Shown piece after piece: positions 43,000-51,743 of a DNA stretch of 64,000 nt. The translations under genes and the position numbers were made by a program. The DNA lies in NCBI GenBank assembly GCA_020849535.1, contig JADLGB010000126.1, positions 1-64,000 on the forward strand, given 5' to 3'. The notes beneath the pieces are model-generated. The model was given only the letters and a program-made list of their open reading frames with translations. It was not told where the DNA came from and did no database searches. The DNA is from Candidatus Hydrogenedentota bacterium. Its GTDB lineage: Bacteria; Hydrogenedentota; Hydrogenedentia; Hydrogenedentales; SLHB01. Each line of letters opens with the position of its first letter. Within the stretch, counting starts at the first letter, position 1.

Positions 43000-43027
43000 T
43001 TGAATTACTAAAATATTGCAATACTAT
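43000..43027 (+). promoter_or_regulatory. Predicted promoter in AT-rich patch before the EF-hand gene
   Basis: TTGAAT (43000-43005) and TACTAT (43022-43027) are 16 bp apart. A 10-bp palindrome TATTGCAATA (43013-43022) overlaps the spacer. The EF-hand gene begins 220 bp downstream. The patch 43000-43045 is much more AT-rich than its surroundings. Confidence 0.35.
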
Positions 43028-43245
43028 TACATTGTATATAGCAGTGACACTAGGGCGAACATGAAAGATCGCCTGGGGCGCGGTCCCGGGTGTGCTCCCG
43101 AGAACCGTTTGGCTGGGAGCGCTAGCGTCGCACGTGTTTGCCGTGTCACATCACACCTCCCCTCCTCATACCTTCGTGGAACCGCCGATGATCTCAGGTG
43201 TTAAAGGGGATAGACGGCGGCAGCCGGCTACGGAGGAACAAGGCA

Positions 43246-44271
43246 ATGACAAGATTAGGTGTTTTCGTGATATGCGGTGCGGTGCTTCTGGCCTGGTCAC
43301 TTCCCGCTCTCAGCGAGCAACAGCCCGGCGGCGAGAAACGATCGGGGCGCGCCGGGGAAGATAAAGGCGCATTATTCAAGAAGGCCGACACAAACGGAGA
43401 CGGCTCCGTCAGCTTCGAGGAGTTACAGGCGGTTCTCCCCAAGCTTGACCAGGAGCGTTTCGGCAAGTGGGACAAGAATGGCGACGGTCTCCTATCCACC
43501 GACGAAGCGCGGCAAGGCCGCGAGACCGCGGCCGGTGTGATCAAAGATCGCGGCGATAAACCGCTATTCAAGAAGGCTGACGTCAACGGGGATGGAGCGG
43601 TCACCCTGGAGGAGCTTCACACGACCTTTCCAAACATACCCGCAGAGCGGTTCAACCAGATGGATCGCAACAAGGACGGGAAGCTCACCACTGATGAAGT
43701 GCCGCAAGGTGAGGCGATGGGCGGCGCGCTTGCCAAGGAAATGCTGAAGCGCGCGGACACCGACGGCAACGGCCAACTCACCCAGGAGGAAGCCACTGCG
43801 GCGTTCCCACGCATGACGCCGGAACGCTTCGCCGCGCTCGACAAGAACAGCGACAAGATCCTGGCCGGCGAGGAACTGCGTCCGCCCAATGCCCAGGACG
43901 TGGCAGCCCACGCCATGAACCTGATCCGCAACGCGGACGCGGACGGGAACGGCGAGATTACCTTCGAGGAAATGCAGCAGCGCGCTCCCAACTTCACGCG
44001 AGAGCGTTTCGATCAGATGGATCGAAATAAGGACGGCGTCCTGTCCAAGGCGGATCGCGACGGCGCCGGCAAGCCTGACAAACAGGGTGGCCACGAGGCG
44101 CGGATGGATGCGGCGAAGAAGCTCAAGGAGGCCGACGCAAACCACGACGGACAAGTCACGTTCGAGGAAGTGTCGGCGGCGAAGCCGGGATATCCAAAGG
44201 AAGCTTTCGACGCCTACGATTCCAACAAGGATGGGGTACTGACGGAAGCCGATTTCTCGCCGAAACCGTAG
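43246..44271 (+). CDS. Secreted protein with ten EF-hand motifs
   Basis: The ATG at 43246 behind GGAGGAACAAGG gives 341 residues and a signal peptide (VFVICGAVLLAWSLPALS). Ten calcium-binding loops of the form DxNxDGxxxxxE are seen: DTNGDGSVSFEEL, DKNGDGLLSTDEA, DVNGDGAVTLEEL, DRNKDGKLTTDEV, DTDGNGQLTQEEA, DKNSDKILAGEEL, DADGNGEITFEEM, DRNKDGVLSKADR, DANHDGQVTFEEV and DSNKDGVLTEADF. Loop six lacks the invariant glycine (NSDKIL), and loops eight and ten end in R or F in place of the bidentate glutamate. Loops occur in pairs, each pair followed by an [EQ]RF segment. It probably binds calcium in the periplasm or outside. The partner is unknown. Confidence 0.88.
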   Translation: MTRLGVFVICGAVLLAWSLPALSEQQPGGEKRSGRAGEDKGALFKKADTNGDGSVSFEELQAVLPKLDQERFGKWDKNGDGLLSTDEARQGRETAAGVIKDRGDKPLFKKADVNGDGAVTLEELHTTFPNIPAERFNQMDRNKDGKLTTDEVPQGEAMGGALAKEMLKRADTDGNGQLTQEEATAAFPRMTPERFAALDKNSDKILAGEELRPPNAQDVAAHAMNLIRNADADGNGEITFEEMQQRAPNFTRERFDQMDRNKDGVLSKADRDGAGKPDKQGGHEARMDAAKKLKEADANHDGQVTFEEVSAAKPGYPKEAFDAYDSNKDGVLTEADFSPKP

Positions 44272-44607
44272 GCTCACATCCTGTCCACCACGCGTCTCAA
44301 CGCGCCCCTCGTCGGGGGGAGGATGCGCTCTCCCTCCCGCAGACGTGGGGCGCGGCTCTTTCGACAAATGAACGGGACTGGCCCGAATGGCACTGACTCT
44401 TTGCATTGCTGAGTCTGGACCAACACAAAACACACCACGAAGGCGGGCGGGCCGGTCAGGAGCGCCGGCATCCCTGCCGGCTCTTTAAGATGCCGGCAAG
44501 AATACTGGCGCTCCCAGTTGATGCACTTTCACAGCAAGCTTTAGCTTGTTCCCGGTTCCGTACCATCAAAAGTCAGTGCCATTCGGGTCTGTCCCCGGCC
44601 CGGTGCC
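44272..44607. repeat. Gap with nested inverted repeats
   Basis: A 17-bp arm (44382-44398) is exactly complementary to 44571-44587. Inside it lies a second imperfect inverted pair, GGAGCGCCGGCAT (44459-44471) against ATGCCGGCAAG...GGCGCTCC (44490-44514), and a small CAAGC..GCTTG hairpin near 44535-44548. It sits between convergent genes. No reading frame is supported. Confidence 0.55.
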
Positions 44608-46191
44608 TTACCCCCGCCTGCGGAACAGAATGCGACTGAAGGTCTTGAGTTCCGGTATGCCAAAGCACCACGACGCGAACAAGTAGGACATTACCGCCGC
44701 GGCCAGGGGGATGGCGACTGCCGCGAGCCGCGCAGCGATTGAATCGCCCGGGAAATACGATAGTGTCCGCACGTAGGCCGCGTAGGCCACGGCGGACATG
44801 ATGGCGGTGGAGACAGCCATGCGAAGCAGCGCCGCGGACAATGGCCCATCCCACAAAGCGCCGTAGCGGCGGCAGAGCAGAATGTACAGGACGAGGAAGT
44901 TCACGAAATAGGAAACCGAGGTCGCGAATGCAAGACCCTTGTATCCGTATGGGCCCACCAGGATGACGTTGAGAATGATATTCAGGACCATGCTCATCGA
45001 CGACACAATCACGGGCGTTTTCGTGTTGTGCACTGCGAAGAATCCCGTTACGGCCACCTTCACCCATGCGAACGCAATGAGTCCCACGGCGTAGATGGAA
45101 AGGGCAATGGACGTCCACTCCGTGTCCCGCGGACTGAAGTGGCCATACTCAAAAAGAAGCCGGACGATGGGTTCGCCGAGCACGATGAGCCCGAGCGTGG
45201 AAGGCGCGATCATGAAAAACGACTGCCGCATGCCCTGCATGAGCAGCGCGCGCACCGCCTTGAAATCGTCGCGCGCCGCGGCACGCGAGGCGGCCGGCAG
45301 AACGGCTGCGGCTACAGCGAATCCGAAGATTGACAGCGGGAGCTGCACAAGGCGATTGGCGTTGTACAGGGCCGTCACGCTACCCACGGCACTCTTGTAC
45401 GCGAAAAGGGTATCGACCAACTTATTCACCTCGCCCGCGGCCTGGCCGATGATGACCGGGCCCATGAGGGCGAGCATTGTGAAGATCTCCCGCTGTCTCA
45501 AGTGCAACGAAGGCCGCCACACGCCCGCGTACTTCGCCAGCGCCACGTACTGCACCAGCACCTGCGTGACGCCACCCGCCCACACGCCCACGACAAGCGC
45601 GTAGGAAGGGTCGCTGAACGTGTCGCGGAAGAAGAAGGCGGCCCCAATCAAGCACACATTGAGCAGGGCCGGGGCCCACGAGGGCGTGCCGTAGTGCTTT
45701 ACCGTAAAGAGGGCGGACATCGAAAACACGGACAGCCCGATCCAGAACAGATAGGGGAACATCCAACGCGAAAGCGAGGAAGCCAGTGCGATGGTTTCCG
45801 GAGAGAGCTGCTCGCCCCCCGTGAGCGGATGAATGGCGTTGAGGCTTCGGAGCAGTTCGGGCACGAGCAGCACGCCCAGCACGCTGAGCGCGCCCAGCAG
45901 CAAGATCATGCCCCCCATGCTGGCCGCGACCACTTCGCGGAAGGCCTTCTCGCCCCGCTTCTCGAGCGTGGCTGAGAACACCGGTACAAAGGCCGCGTTG
46001 GCCGCCCCCTCGCCCACGAGATCGCGCAGCATGTTCGGAAAGCGAAAAGCCACGATGAACGCTTCGCGCGAGGCGTCGAGAAGAAACACATTGATCACTT
46101 GGTCGCGGACCACCCCCAAAACGCGGCTGATCAGCGTGCCGGCCGCGAAGATGATGGCGAAGCGTGAGGTACTACGATCGGAATCCTGCAT
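44608..46191 (-). CDS. murJ: Lipid II flippase MurJ (MviN)
   Basis: From the ATG at 46191 it has 527 residues and 13-14 hydrophobic helices. The family opening is seen in AGTLISRVLGVVRDQVINVF (helix 1), then AFRFPNMLRDLVGEGAANAAFVPVFS, with conserved arginines for the lipid II pyrophosphate, and further on LFTVKHYGTPSWAPALLN and ALYNANRLVQLPLSIFGFAVA. MurJ flips lipid-linked peptidoglycan precursor across the inner membrane. The gene starts 38 bp after lnt, so the two are probably co-transcribed. The start lacks a good ribosome-binding site, suggesting coupling to lnt. Confidence 0.95.
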   Translation of the reverse strand: MQDSDRSTSRFAIIFAAGTLISRVLGVVRDQVINVFLLDASREAFIVAFRFPNMLRDLVGEGAANAAFVPVFSATLEKRGEKAFREVVAASMGGMILLLGALSVLGVLLVPELLRSLNAIHPLTGGEQLSPETIALASSLSRWMFPYLFWIGLSVFSMSALFTVKHYGTPSWAPALLNVCLIGAAFFFRDTFSDPSYALVVGVWAGGVTQVLVQYVALAKYAGVWRPSLHLRQREIFTMLALMGPVIIGQAAGEVNKLVDTLFAYKSAVGSVTALYNANRLVQLPLSIFGFAVAAAVLPAASRAAARDDFKAVRALLMQGMRQSFFMIAPSTLGLIVLGEPIVRLLFEYGHFSPRDTEWTSIALSIYAVGLIAFAWVKVAVTGFFAVHNTKTPVIVSSMSMVLNIILNVILVGPYGYKGLAFATSVSYFVNFLVLYILLCRRYGALWDGPLSAALLRMAVSTAIMSAVAYAAYVRTLSYFPGDSIAARLAAVAIPLAAAVMSYLFASWCFGIPELKTFSRILFRRRG

Positions 46192-46229
46192 GAAGAGTTC
46201 TATCCCCGGAAAAGGCGCTTTCGCTGCCT

Positions 46230-47828
46230 TCAGTTGTCTTGCTTTGGCGAAGCGGCATGCGCCCCCGCCGCTTGCTTCCCGCGTGTCCGGCGCATGACCA
46301 ATGCCACGGCCACCAGCGCGGCACTCGCGAGGAGCGTCGCACGGGGTACCAGCCACGGCCCGATCGGCAACGGATGCGGCGCGGGCAACGCCGCGGGCAA
46401 CACGCCGCCCAGGCGGTGCATCCGCGTCGCCTCCGGGCCGACATTCGCTATGCGGTACGCATTGCCGTGCCCGTCGAAATAGATGTCAATGAGCGAAAAC
46501 CGGCCGTAGGGATCAAACATCCCCGTGATGCCGGTGTTGGCGCAATGGGCCAGGGGAAGCCGCGTCTCGACGGCCCGCAGCCGGGCCACCTCAAGCTCTT
46601 GACTGACCGCACTGCTGCTCCCGAACCAGCCGAGGTTTGTGATGACGACCAGCAGGTCCGCCCCATCTTCCCGCAGGCGCGCCGCCATGGGTGCAAACAA
46701 CACCTCAAAGCAAATCAGCGGACCGATGCTCCGCTCCCCGGCCTGCAATGTCTTGGGCACAGTCCCTGCCTCGATGTCACCGATCGCAGGTACCACCTTC
46801 GATATGAAAGGCAGCCATTCGCTCAGCGGCACGTATTCGCCGAATGGCGCGAGATGAATCTTGTCGTAGAAGTCCGCGACGCTGCCATCGGCTTCGACGA
46901 GCACACTGGAATTCATGCTGCCACTGGTATCGCGATTCGTGCGATGCGTTCCCGCGAACAGGGGGGCCTCGATATCGCGGGTCAGCGATTGGACTGCATC
47001 CAGGATTTCCGGCACCTCGACATCATCCATGATGAGACTTTCCGGCCAAATCACCAGGGATACCGGAGTGCTCTGGTCGAGTATGCGCGATTTTTCCGCC
47101 GCATTGGCCACCATATCCACCGTGTATTCCGGGTCCCACTTCATCTCGAGTGGAAAGTCCGCCTGAAGCAATCCCACCTGGAACGGTTGCTCTGCATACT
47201 GTGCGGGCCTCACGAGCAGGTAGCCAGCGCCATGGACGCCCGCCGCGATCGCGGCCGCGGCGATAAGACGCATCATGTGGAATTTGCGTTCCGCGACGAC
47301 CCCGGCCAACAGCGCGTTCACCAGGACGAGGATGCCCGAAACCAGCGAGACGCCTCCCAGTGCCGCCCACTGAATCAGGTAGAGATCCTTTCCCTGAGAA
47401 TAGCCGAGAGCGCCCCAGCCAAAGCCTGTGAATGCCGTGGCCTGCACGAACTCCATGGCCATCCACAACAACGCAAGCACCACGGCTGCGGGAACGCGCG
47501 GTGAGACGCCCCGCACATACGCCCACACCGCGCCCAGCAGGGCCCAGTACAGACTCATGATGATGCAGAGGCCCACGTAGCCCCAAAACGCCCAGCCGCC
47601 CGCCCAGTACACATTGCTCATCAGCCATTGCAGCAGGACCAGGTAGAAGGACGTTCCCGCGAGGAAGAAGTGGCTCGCCGCCTGGCGCGGTGAGCAAGAC
47701 CAGCAGCGTGCAAACAAGGGGACAAGGATGGCCCAGGCCAATGGGTACAGGTGCCACCCCGGAAAGCACAGGGCGAGCACCACACCACTGGCGATGGATA
47801 GAAGGTATGTTTTGAAAAAGACGGTCAT
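46230..47828 (-). CDS. lnt: Apolipoprotein N-acyltransferase
   Basis: The ATG at 47828 gives 532 residues: an N-terminal membrane part with about seven helices followed by a carbon-nitrogen hydrolase domain. The catalytic triad is complete: Glu in LVIWPES (E263), Lys in FYDKIHLAPFGEY (K323) and Cys in GPLICFEVLF (C373). A last membrane helix lies near the C-terminus. The enzyme adds the third acyl chain to the N-terminal cysteine of lipoproteins, in agreement with the lipoprotein signals seen elsewhere in the window. It precedes murJ. Confidence 0.95.
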   Translation of the reverse strand: MTVFFKTYLLSIASGVVLALCFPGWHLYPLAWAILVPLFARCWSCSPRQAASHFFLAGTSFYLVLLQWLMSNVYWAGGWAFWGYVGLCIIMSLYWALLGAVWAYVRGVSPRVPAAVVLALLWMAMEFVQATAFTGFGWGALGYSQGKDLYLIQWAALGGVSLVSGILVLVNALLAGVVAERKFHMMRLIAAAAIAAGVHGAGYLLVRPAQYAEQPFQVGLLQADFPLEMKWDPEYTVDMVANAAEKSRILDQSTPVSLVIWPESLIMDDVEVPEILDAVQSLTRDIEAPLFAGTHRTNRDTSGSMNSSVLVEADGSVADFYDKIHLAPFGEYVPLSEWLPFISKVVPAIGDIEAGTVPKTLQAGERSIGPLICFEVLFAPMAARLREDGADLLVVITNLGWFGSSSAVSQELEVARLRAVETRLPLAHCANTGITGMFDPYGRFSLIDIYFDGHGNAYRIANVGPEATRMHRLGGVLPAALPAPHPLPIGPWLVPRATLLASAALVAVALVMRRTRGKQAAGAHAASPKQDN

Positions 47829-48092
47829 GGAAAACGGATCATGCGCGACTTTCCCCCCGGAATTCAATGCGTCGCGGGCACACGTGATCTTATAGAAGGG
47901 GGCACGGGCGTCTCGCCCGTACTTTGGGCCCACTCAAACGCGCAGGCGTGGAGTTCGCGGGGGAACGCGGAGAATTCAAGAAGTGGATTGGAGTGGGGAA
48001 GCGCAGAAGGCACGGACGAAATGTCCGTGCCTCCATCGTTCAACCTATGCTTGCCACAACTGTGGCCAACCAAGCGCGCTGTCCCGCTCCGC
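47829..48092. repeat. Gap with two short hairpin repeats
   Basis: ACGGGCG-TCT-CGCCCGT (47904-47920) and GGCACGGAC-GAAAT-GTCCGTGCC (48009-48031) are perfect hairpins. The second contains the CACGGAC unit found in tandem at 62147. They lie between the secretin operon end and the lnt gene, both transcribed leftwards, so the second hairpin could terminate the secretin operon. Confidence 0.5.
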
Positions 48093-49550
48093 CTACAAGT
48101 CCTCGTTCATCAGGTCGGCCTCCTGGGCCAACTGCTCGCGATTGCGCCATTCCACGCCACGCCAGAAATCCAGGGCGTCCTGCATGGGCGGCTTCATTTC
48201 GCGCAGGTCGACGACCGTCGGCGACACGAAGATCAGCAGGTGACTGTTGATGATGTCGTTCTGGCGGCCCCGGAACGGCAACCCCAATACCGGCAGGCGT
48301 CCAATGATCGGCACGCGCTTTTCCGTCTTGCGTACGACCCGGCTCGAAAGCCCGCCAATCACCAAGGTCTGCGTGTTGGGCACAAGAACTGACCCCGTTT
48401 GTTTTCTCGTGGAAAACACAGGGACTTGAAGCCCCTGGATGGGCGTATCCTTGAGCCGATCGCTTACTTCCAGATTGGTGATGTTTATCTGGACGAGTTC
48501 ATCTGGCAGGATCATCGGCTGCATGTTGATATTGACGCCCAGTTCGCGCCACGAGATTTTCAGAATGGGCACACCGCTCTTGTACTCGACGCCCTGATAC
48601 GGAATCTCATCACCCGCTTTGATGATAGCCGTCTGTTTGTCGATAACCAGCAGTTCCGGCTTGGAAATCAGGTCCGAATCGGACTTCGTCTCAATCGCGC
48701 GCAGAATGCCTTCGATGGTGCCACGATCATTGTCGATGATGCTGTAGGTCAGTCCGGCGCCACGCTGCGTATTGAGCTGAAATTCGCCGTTGCGGTCGGG
48801 GTCGTTAATCAGCGCATTGCCGTTCGTCCACGGGGTGTTGGACTCTGGCGTCAAGCGGACGTTATCCGGATACGGGCTGCCATCCGGCGCGGGCAGCGTC
48901 GACTGGAAAGTGACATCGTTCGGAGTAAACGTCTCCGTACGTAGACGTTCGAGCGATCCACTCTGCTCCACCCCGCGCACGAAGCGCGTGTAATTTAAGT
49001 TGGACCCGACTTCGCGTGCACCGTCCTCGTCGGTTTGGCTGATCCAAACCTGGACCTGAACCTGCCGGATATCCTTGGGCGGAGGAGGCGGTGGCGGTGG
49101 GGGAGCCGCTTCCGCAGGCGCGGGCGCGGGCGCTGCTTCCGGCGCGGGAGCAGGCGCTGCCTCAGGTGCGGGGGCAGGTGCTGCCTCAGGCGCGGGAGCA
49201 GGTGCTGCCTCCGGGGCAGGCGCAGGTGCTGGCTCGGGCGCGGGAGCGGGCGCGGGCGCTGCCTCCGGGGCAGGCGCAGGTGCCGGCTCGGGCGCGGGGG
49301 CAGGCGCTGGCTCCGGGGCAGGCGCAGGTGCTGGCTCGGGCGCGGGGGCAGGTGCTGCCTCCGGGGCCGGTGCAGGAGCTGGCTCGGGTGCGGGAGCAGG
49401 CGCTGCCTCCGGGGCCGGTGCTGGAGCTGGCTCGGGTGCGGGAGCAGGCGCTGCCTCTGGCGCGGGCGCAGGTGCCGGGTCCTGGGCATTGCCAAGACTT
49501 GCGGCAAAGACCACCGCAAGGAAACAGCCAAGTACTGCGTGCTTCATCAT
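48093..49550 (-). CDS. Secretin-like protein with Ala-Pro-Glu-rich linker
   Basis: A 485-residue secreted protein (signal LGCFLAVVFAASLGNAQ). Residues ~23-150 are an (APAPEA)n low-complexity linker, then PPPPPP. The C-terminal part is a secretin domain: VQVQVWISQTDEDGAREVG, SDLISKPELLVIDKQTAIIKAGDEIP, VLVPNTQTLVIGGLSSRVVRK, the signature region VPIIGRLPVLGLPFRGRQ and LLIFVSPTVV. N-terminal secretin domains N0-N2 are missing. Such proteins form gated outer-membrane rings in type II secretion and pili. Its two start codons overlap the stop of the preceding gene. It is the last gene of a four-gene operon. The linker could span the peptidoglycan. Confidence 0.82.
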   Translation of the reverse strand: MMKHAVLGCFLAVVFAASLGNAQDPAPAPAPEAAPAPAPEPAPAPAPEAAPAPAPEPAPAPAPEAAPAPAPEPAPAPAPEPAPAPAPEPAPAPAPEAAPAPAPAPEPAPAPAPEAAPAPAPEAAPAPAPEAAPAPAPEAAPAPAPAEAAPPPPPPPPPKDIRQVQVQVWISQTDEDGAREVGSNLNYTRFVRGVEQSGSLERLRTETFTPNDVTFQSTLPAPDGSPYPDNVRLTPESNTPWTNGNALINDPDRNGEFQLNTQRGAGLTYSIIDNDRGTIEGILRAIETKSDSDLISKPELLVIDKQTAIIKAGDEIPYQGVEYKSGVPILKISWRELGVNINMQPMILPDELVQINITNLEVSDRLKDTPIQGLQVPVFSTRKQTGSVLVPNTQTLVIGGLSSRVVRKTEKRVPIIGRLPVLGLPFRGRQNDIINSHLLIFVSPTVVDLREMKPPMQDALDFWRGVEWRNREQLAQEADLMNEDL

Positions 49551-50716
49551 GGGCTGCCTCCCAACTCGGAATCTACGCCTTTCTCACGTTCCTGGCCCGC
49601 GATACCTTCGGCAATTCCTTCCGGAATAGCTGCAATGCCGCCGATGACATCGCCAATGACATCGGTTGGCTTGAGTTTCTCTTTCGGCACCTCATCCTCG
49701 GCAAACTCCGACTCATCGGCCACAGTGAAGGCGGGTTGCCATGCCTCGCACGTAATGAAGAACACCAATTCGCGGCGCTGTTCCTCGGTTTGCCGGTTTC
49801 CGAAGGTGGATGAGACGGGGGAACCGATGAAATTCCCGGGCACAAGCCGCTCCGCAACCCCCACGGCAAGATCCTCCGCCTTGGTCAGCCCTGGAACGGT
49901 ATCGAGGGTCTTTATCTTCCGGTTACGAAAAAGCCCTCCCAATACCAGGACCTGCCCGTGGCGCACCCACACATTCGTATTCATGCTTCGAGAAACGAAC
50001 GTGGGCGCCACGACATTGTCCGCGTTGGCGAACCGCTCGTCCACGGCCACTACGATGTCTTCGCCCAGTTCCTTCACTTCGGCGAAGATAGCCAATTGGA
50101 TGTAGGTGTCTTCCTGGGTTAGCCAGTCTCCGTCATCGTCGATAACGTCGGGCACGCCCACTTGCAGCATGACACCCGTCTTTCGGAAATCGGTGGTCCC
50201 CACGACGGTGGTGCCCACCACGGTTGGGTTCTCGTACGGATTCTCCTCCACGGTCTCGATTACCGTGGGCAGTGCGCTCCGCACCGGCACCATCGCCTTC
50301 GGGCGCGAGTGAATGTAGGCTCGGTTCTCGTTCACCAAACCCTGGAGCACAAACTCAAGGTCGCCATCACTCATCCGGATGCGGTCCAGAAACACCGTAA
50401 TCGCGCCTTCGGTATCCAGAGGGAAGGTAAGGTCCGCGGTGGAGATGGCGCCGTCGCCGTCGGAAACGCGCCCGTAAGTCTTGGGCTCGTTCCGCCGCGC
50501 ATAGAAGGCGCTCAGCCCGGTTTCGACCCCTTTCGTAGCCTGAAACTCGACCACCTTGACCGTCACGTTGACTTGCTGCGGCGACCCTATCTGGACTGGA
50601 GGCGCATCCGCAGCCGGCGGTTGATACTGAACTGCGGGTGGGGGTGCTTCCCCTGCTTGGGCGAGGGGCCCCAGCGCCAGCGCGAGCAGTCCTATCCTGT
50701 TCAGCCATTTGGCCAT
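49547..50716 (-). CDS. Second secretin-like protein
   Basis: From the ATG at 50716 (AAAGGGGG upstream) it has 389 residues with a signal peptide (LNRIGLLALALGPLAQA) and a short proline-rich segment. The rest is a secretin-type beta region: VNVTVKVVEFQATKGVETGL, YIHSRPKAMVPVRSAL, FRKTGVMLQVGVPDVID, VWVRHGQVLVLGGLFRNRK, RQTEEQRRELVFFITCEAW. The VP-x-LG-x-(I/L)P signature is eroded to TVPGLTKAEDLAVGV. No N0-N2 domains. It directly precedes the other secretin, with which it overlaps by 4 bp, so the two could form a hetero-oligomeric ring or one may have become an accessory. Ten bases separate it from the TPR gene. Confidence 0.72.
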   Translation of the reverse strand: MAKWLNRIGLLALALGPLAQAGEAPPPAVQYQPPAADAPPVQIGSPQQVNVTVKVVEFQATKGVETGLSAFYARRNEPKTYGRVSDGDGAISTADLTFPLDTEGAITVFLDRIRMSDGDLEFVLQGLVNENRAYIHSRPKAMVPVRSALPTVIETVEENPYENPTVVGTTVVGTTDFRKTGVMLQVGVPDVIDDDGDWLTQEDTYIQLAIFAEVKELGEDIVVAVDERFANADNVVAPTFVSRSMNTNVWVRHGQVLVLGGLFRNRKIKTLDTVPGLTKAEDLAVGVAERLVPGNFIGSPVSSTFGNRQTEEQRRELVFFITCEAWQPAFTVADESEFAEDEVPKEKLKPTDVIGDVIGGIAAIPEGIAEGIAGQEREKGVDSELGGSP

Positions 50717-50726
50717 GGCGCCCCCT

Positions 50727-51728
50727 TTACCTTTCAAACGAGCCGACGCATTCATAGCGGTGAATGTCGTCGATGTTCTGAAAGTTGCTGAACCGAACGC
50801 TGAACGCCCGGATCTCTCCGGGGTTCAAACGGCCGATATTGACGGTGTTTGTGTCGTAAACCATGTTTCCAAAACCATATATCGTCACGATCACTTGCAC
50901 GCCATACAGGACGCTGTCGCTGCGGTTCACGGCCTGCCCCGTAACAACATAATAGAGGCTCTCGCGGGTTATGAGGTCCTTCCCGCTCTGGAAGGCAGCC
51001 GTATTGATCATCATCAAGGGCTGGCTTTCCACTTCGCGCCGTTGGACTTCCGACGGGGTCAAGACGATGTAACCCCCCGAGGGCAGCACCTCGATCCGGG
51101 CGTGCACATTGGGCTCGTTCACCTGCTCGGGATGGTCCTTGATGATCTTGGCGTAGAGTTTGCCCGCATTCTCGTAATCGCCCCGCATCCAGAGTTTGTC
51201 CGCGAGATTCAACTGAGTTTCGAGGTTTTCTGGATTGGCATTCAGCTCCGCGGTAAGGCGTGTGATCTCCGCATCCAGCTTGCCGGCAGTCCAGTATTTC
51301 TGCTCGTATTCGTCGCGCAGGGTCGCGGCTGCTTCCGCGGCCTTCTGCGCGTACTTGCCTTCGGGCGCCAGGCGTAGGTACTCATTGAAGATATCGATAG
51401 CGTCCCGATAGCTTTTGATCTGCTGATAGGCGACTCCAAGCCAATAGCGCGCGTCGAGCGCGCCCTCGGAATTCGGGTATTTCGCAATCAACTGCAGGAG
51501 ACGCGGGATGACTACCGTCGTGTCTCCTGATTCGATCATGCGCCGCGCCTCTTCCACTTCACGGCTGCTTGACCGCTGCTCCAGGACGCGATTCTTGCTG
51601 ACCGGCGTTTCGGTCATCGGCGGATTGGAGCGTGGCGTTGTACATCCTGCAGCCAGGACGAGGACGCACAACGCCGCGATCCCCCATGATGGCATGTTTG
51701 CACACGTCGGGATTTTGATTGATTTCAC
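50727..51728 (-). CDS. TPR-containing lipoprotein
   Basis: I favour the GTG at 51728 with GGGGG upstream (333 residues); an ATG at 51695 is also possible. The lipobox VLAAGC gives an outer- or inner-membrane lipoprotein. Residues ~55-200 are TPR-like: ARRMIESGDTTVVIPRLLQL, ARYWLGVAYQQIKSYRDAID, NLADKLWMRGDYENAGKLYA. The C-terminal ~130 residues are a beta domain (FxLYD-like: YYVVTGQAVNRSDSVLYGVQ...). It lies between the small secreted protein and the first secretin gene. A role as a pilotin or assembly lipoprotein for the secretins is likely by position. Confidence 0.75.
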   Translation of the reverse strand: MKSIKIPTCANMPSWGIAALCVLVLAAGCTTPRSNPPMTETPVSKNRVLEQRSSSREVEEARRMIESGDTTVVIPRLLQLIAKYPNSEGALDARYWLGVAYQQIKSYRDAIDIFNEYLRLAPEGKYAQKAAEAAATLRDEYEQKYWTAGKLDAEITRLTAELNANPENLETQLNLADKLWMRGDYENAGKLYAKIIKDHPEQVNEPNVHARIEVLPSGGYIVLTPSEVQRREVESQPLMMINTAAFQSGKDLITRESLYYVVTGQAVNRSDSVLYGVQVIVTIYGFGNMVYDTNTVNIGRLNPGEIRAFSVRFSNFQNIDDIHRYECVGSFER

Positions 51729-51743
51729 TACCAACCCCCAGGT

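Noticed and set aside
49075..49629. Plus-strand frame of 184 residues rich in Gly-Ala-Ser repeats
   Set aside because: It is the antisense of the APAPEA linker of the secretin-like gene; the repeat alone produces open frames on both strands.
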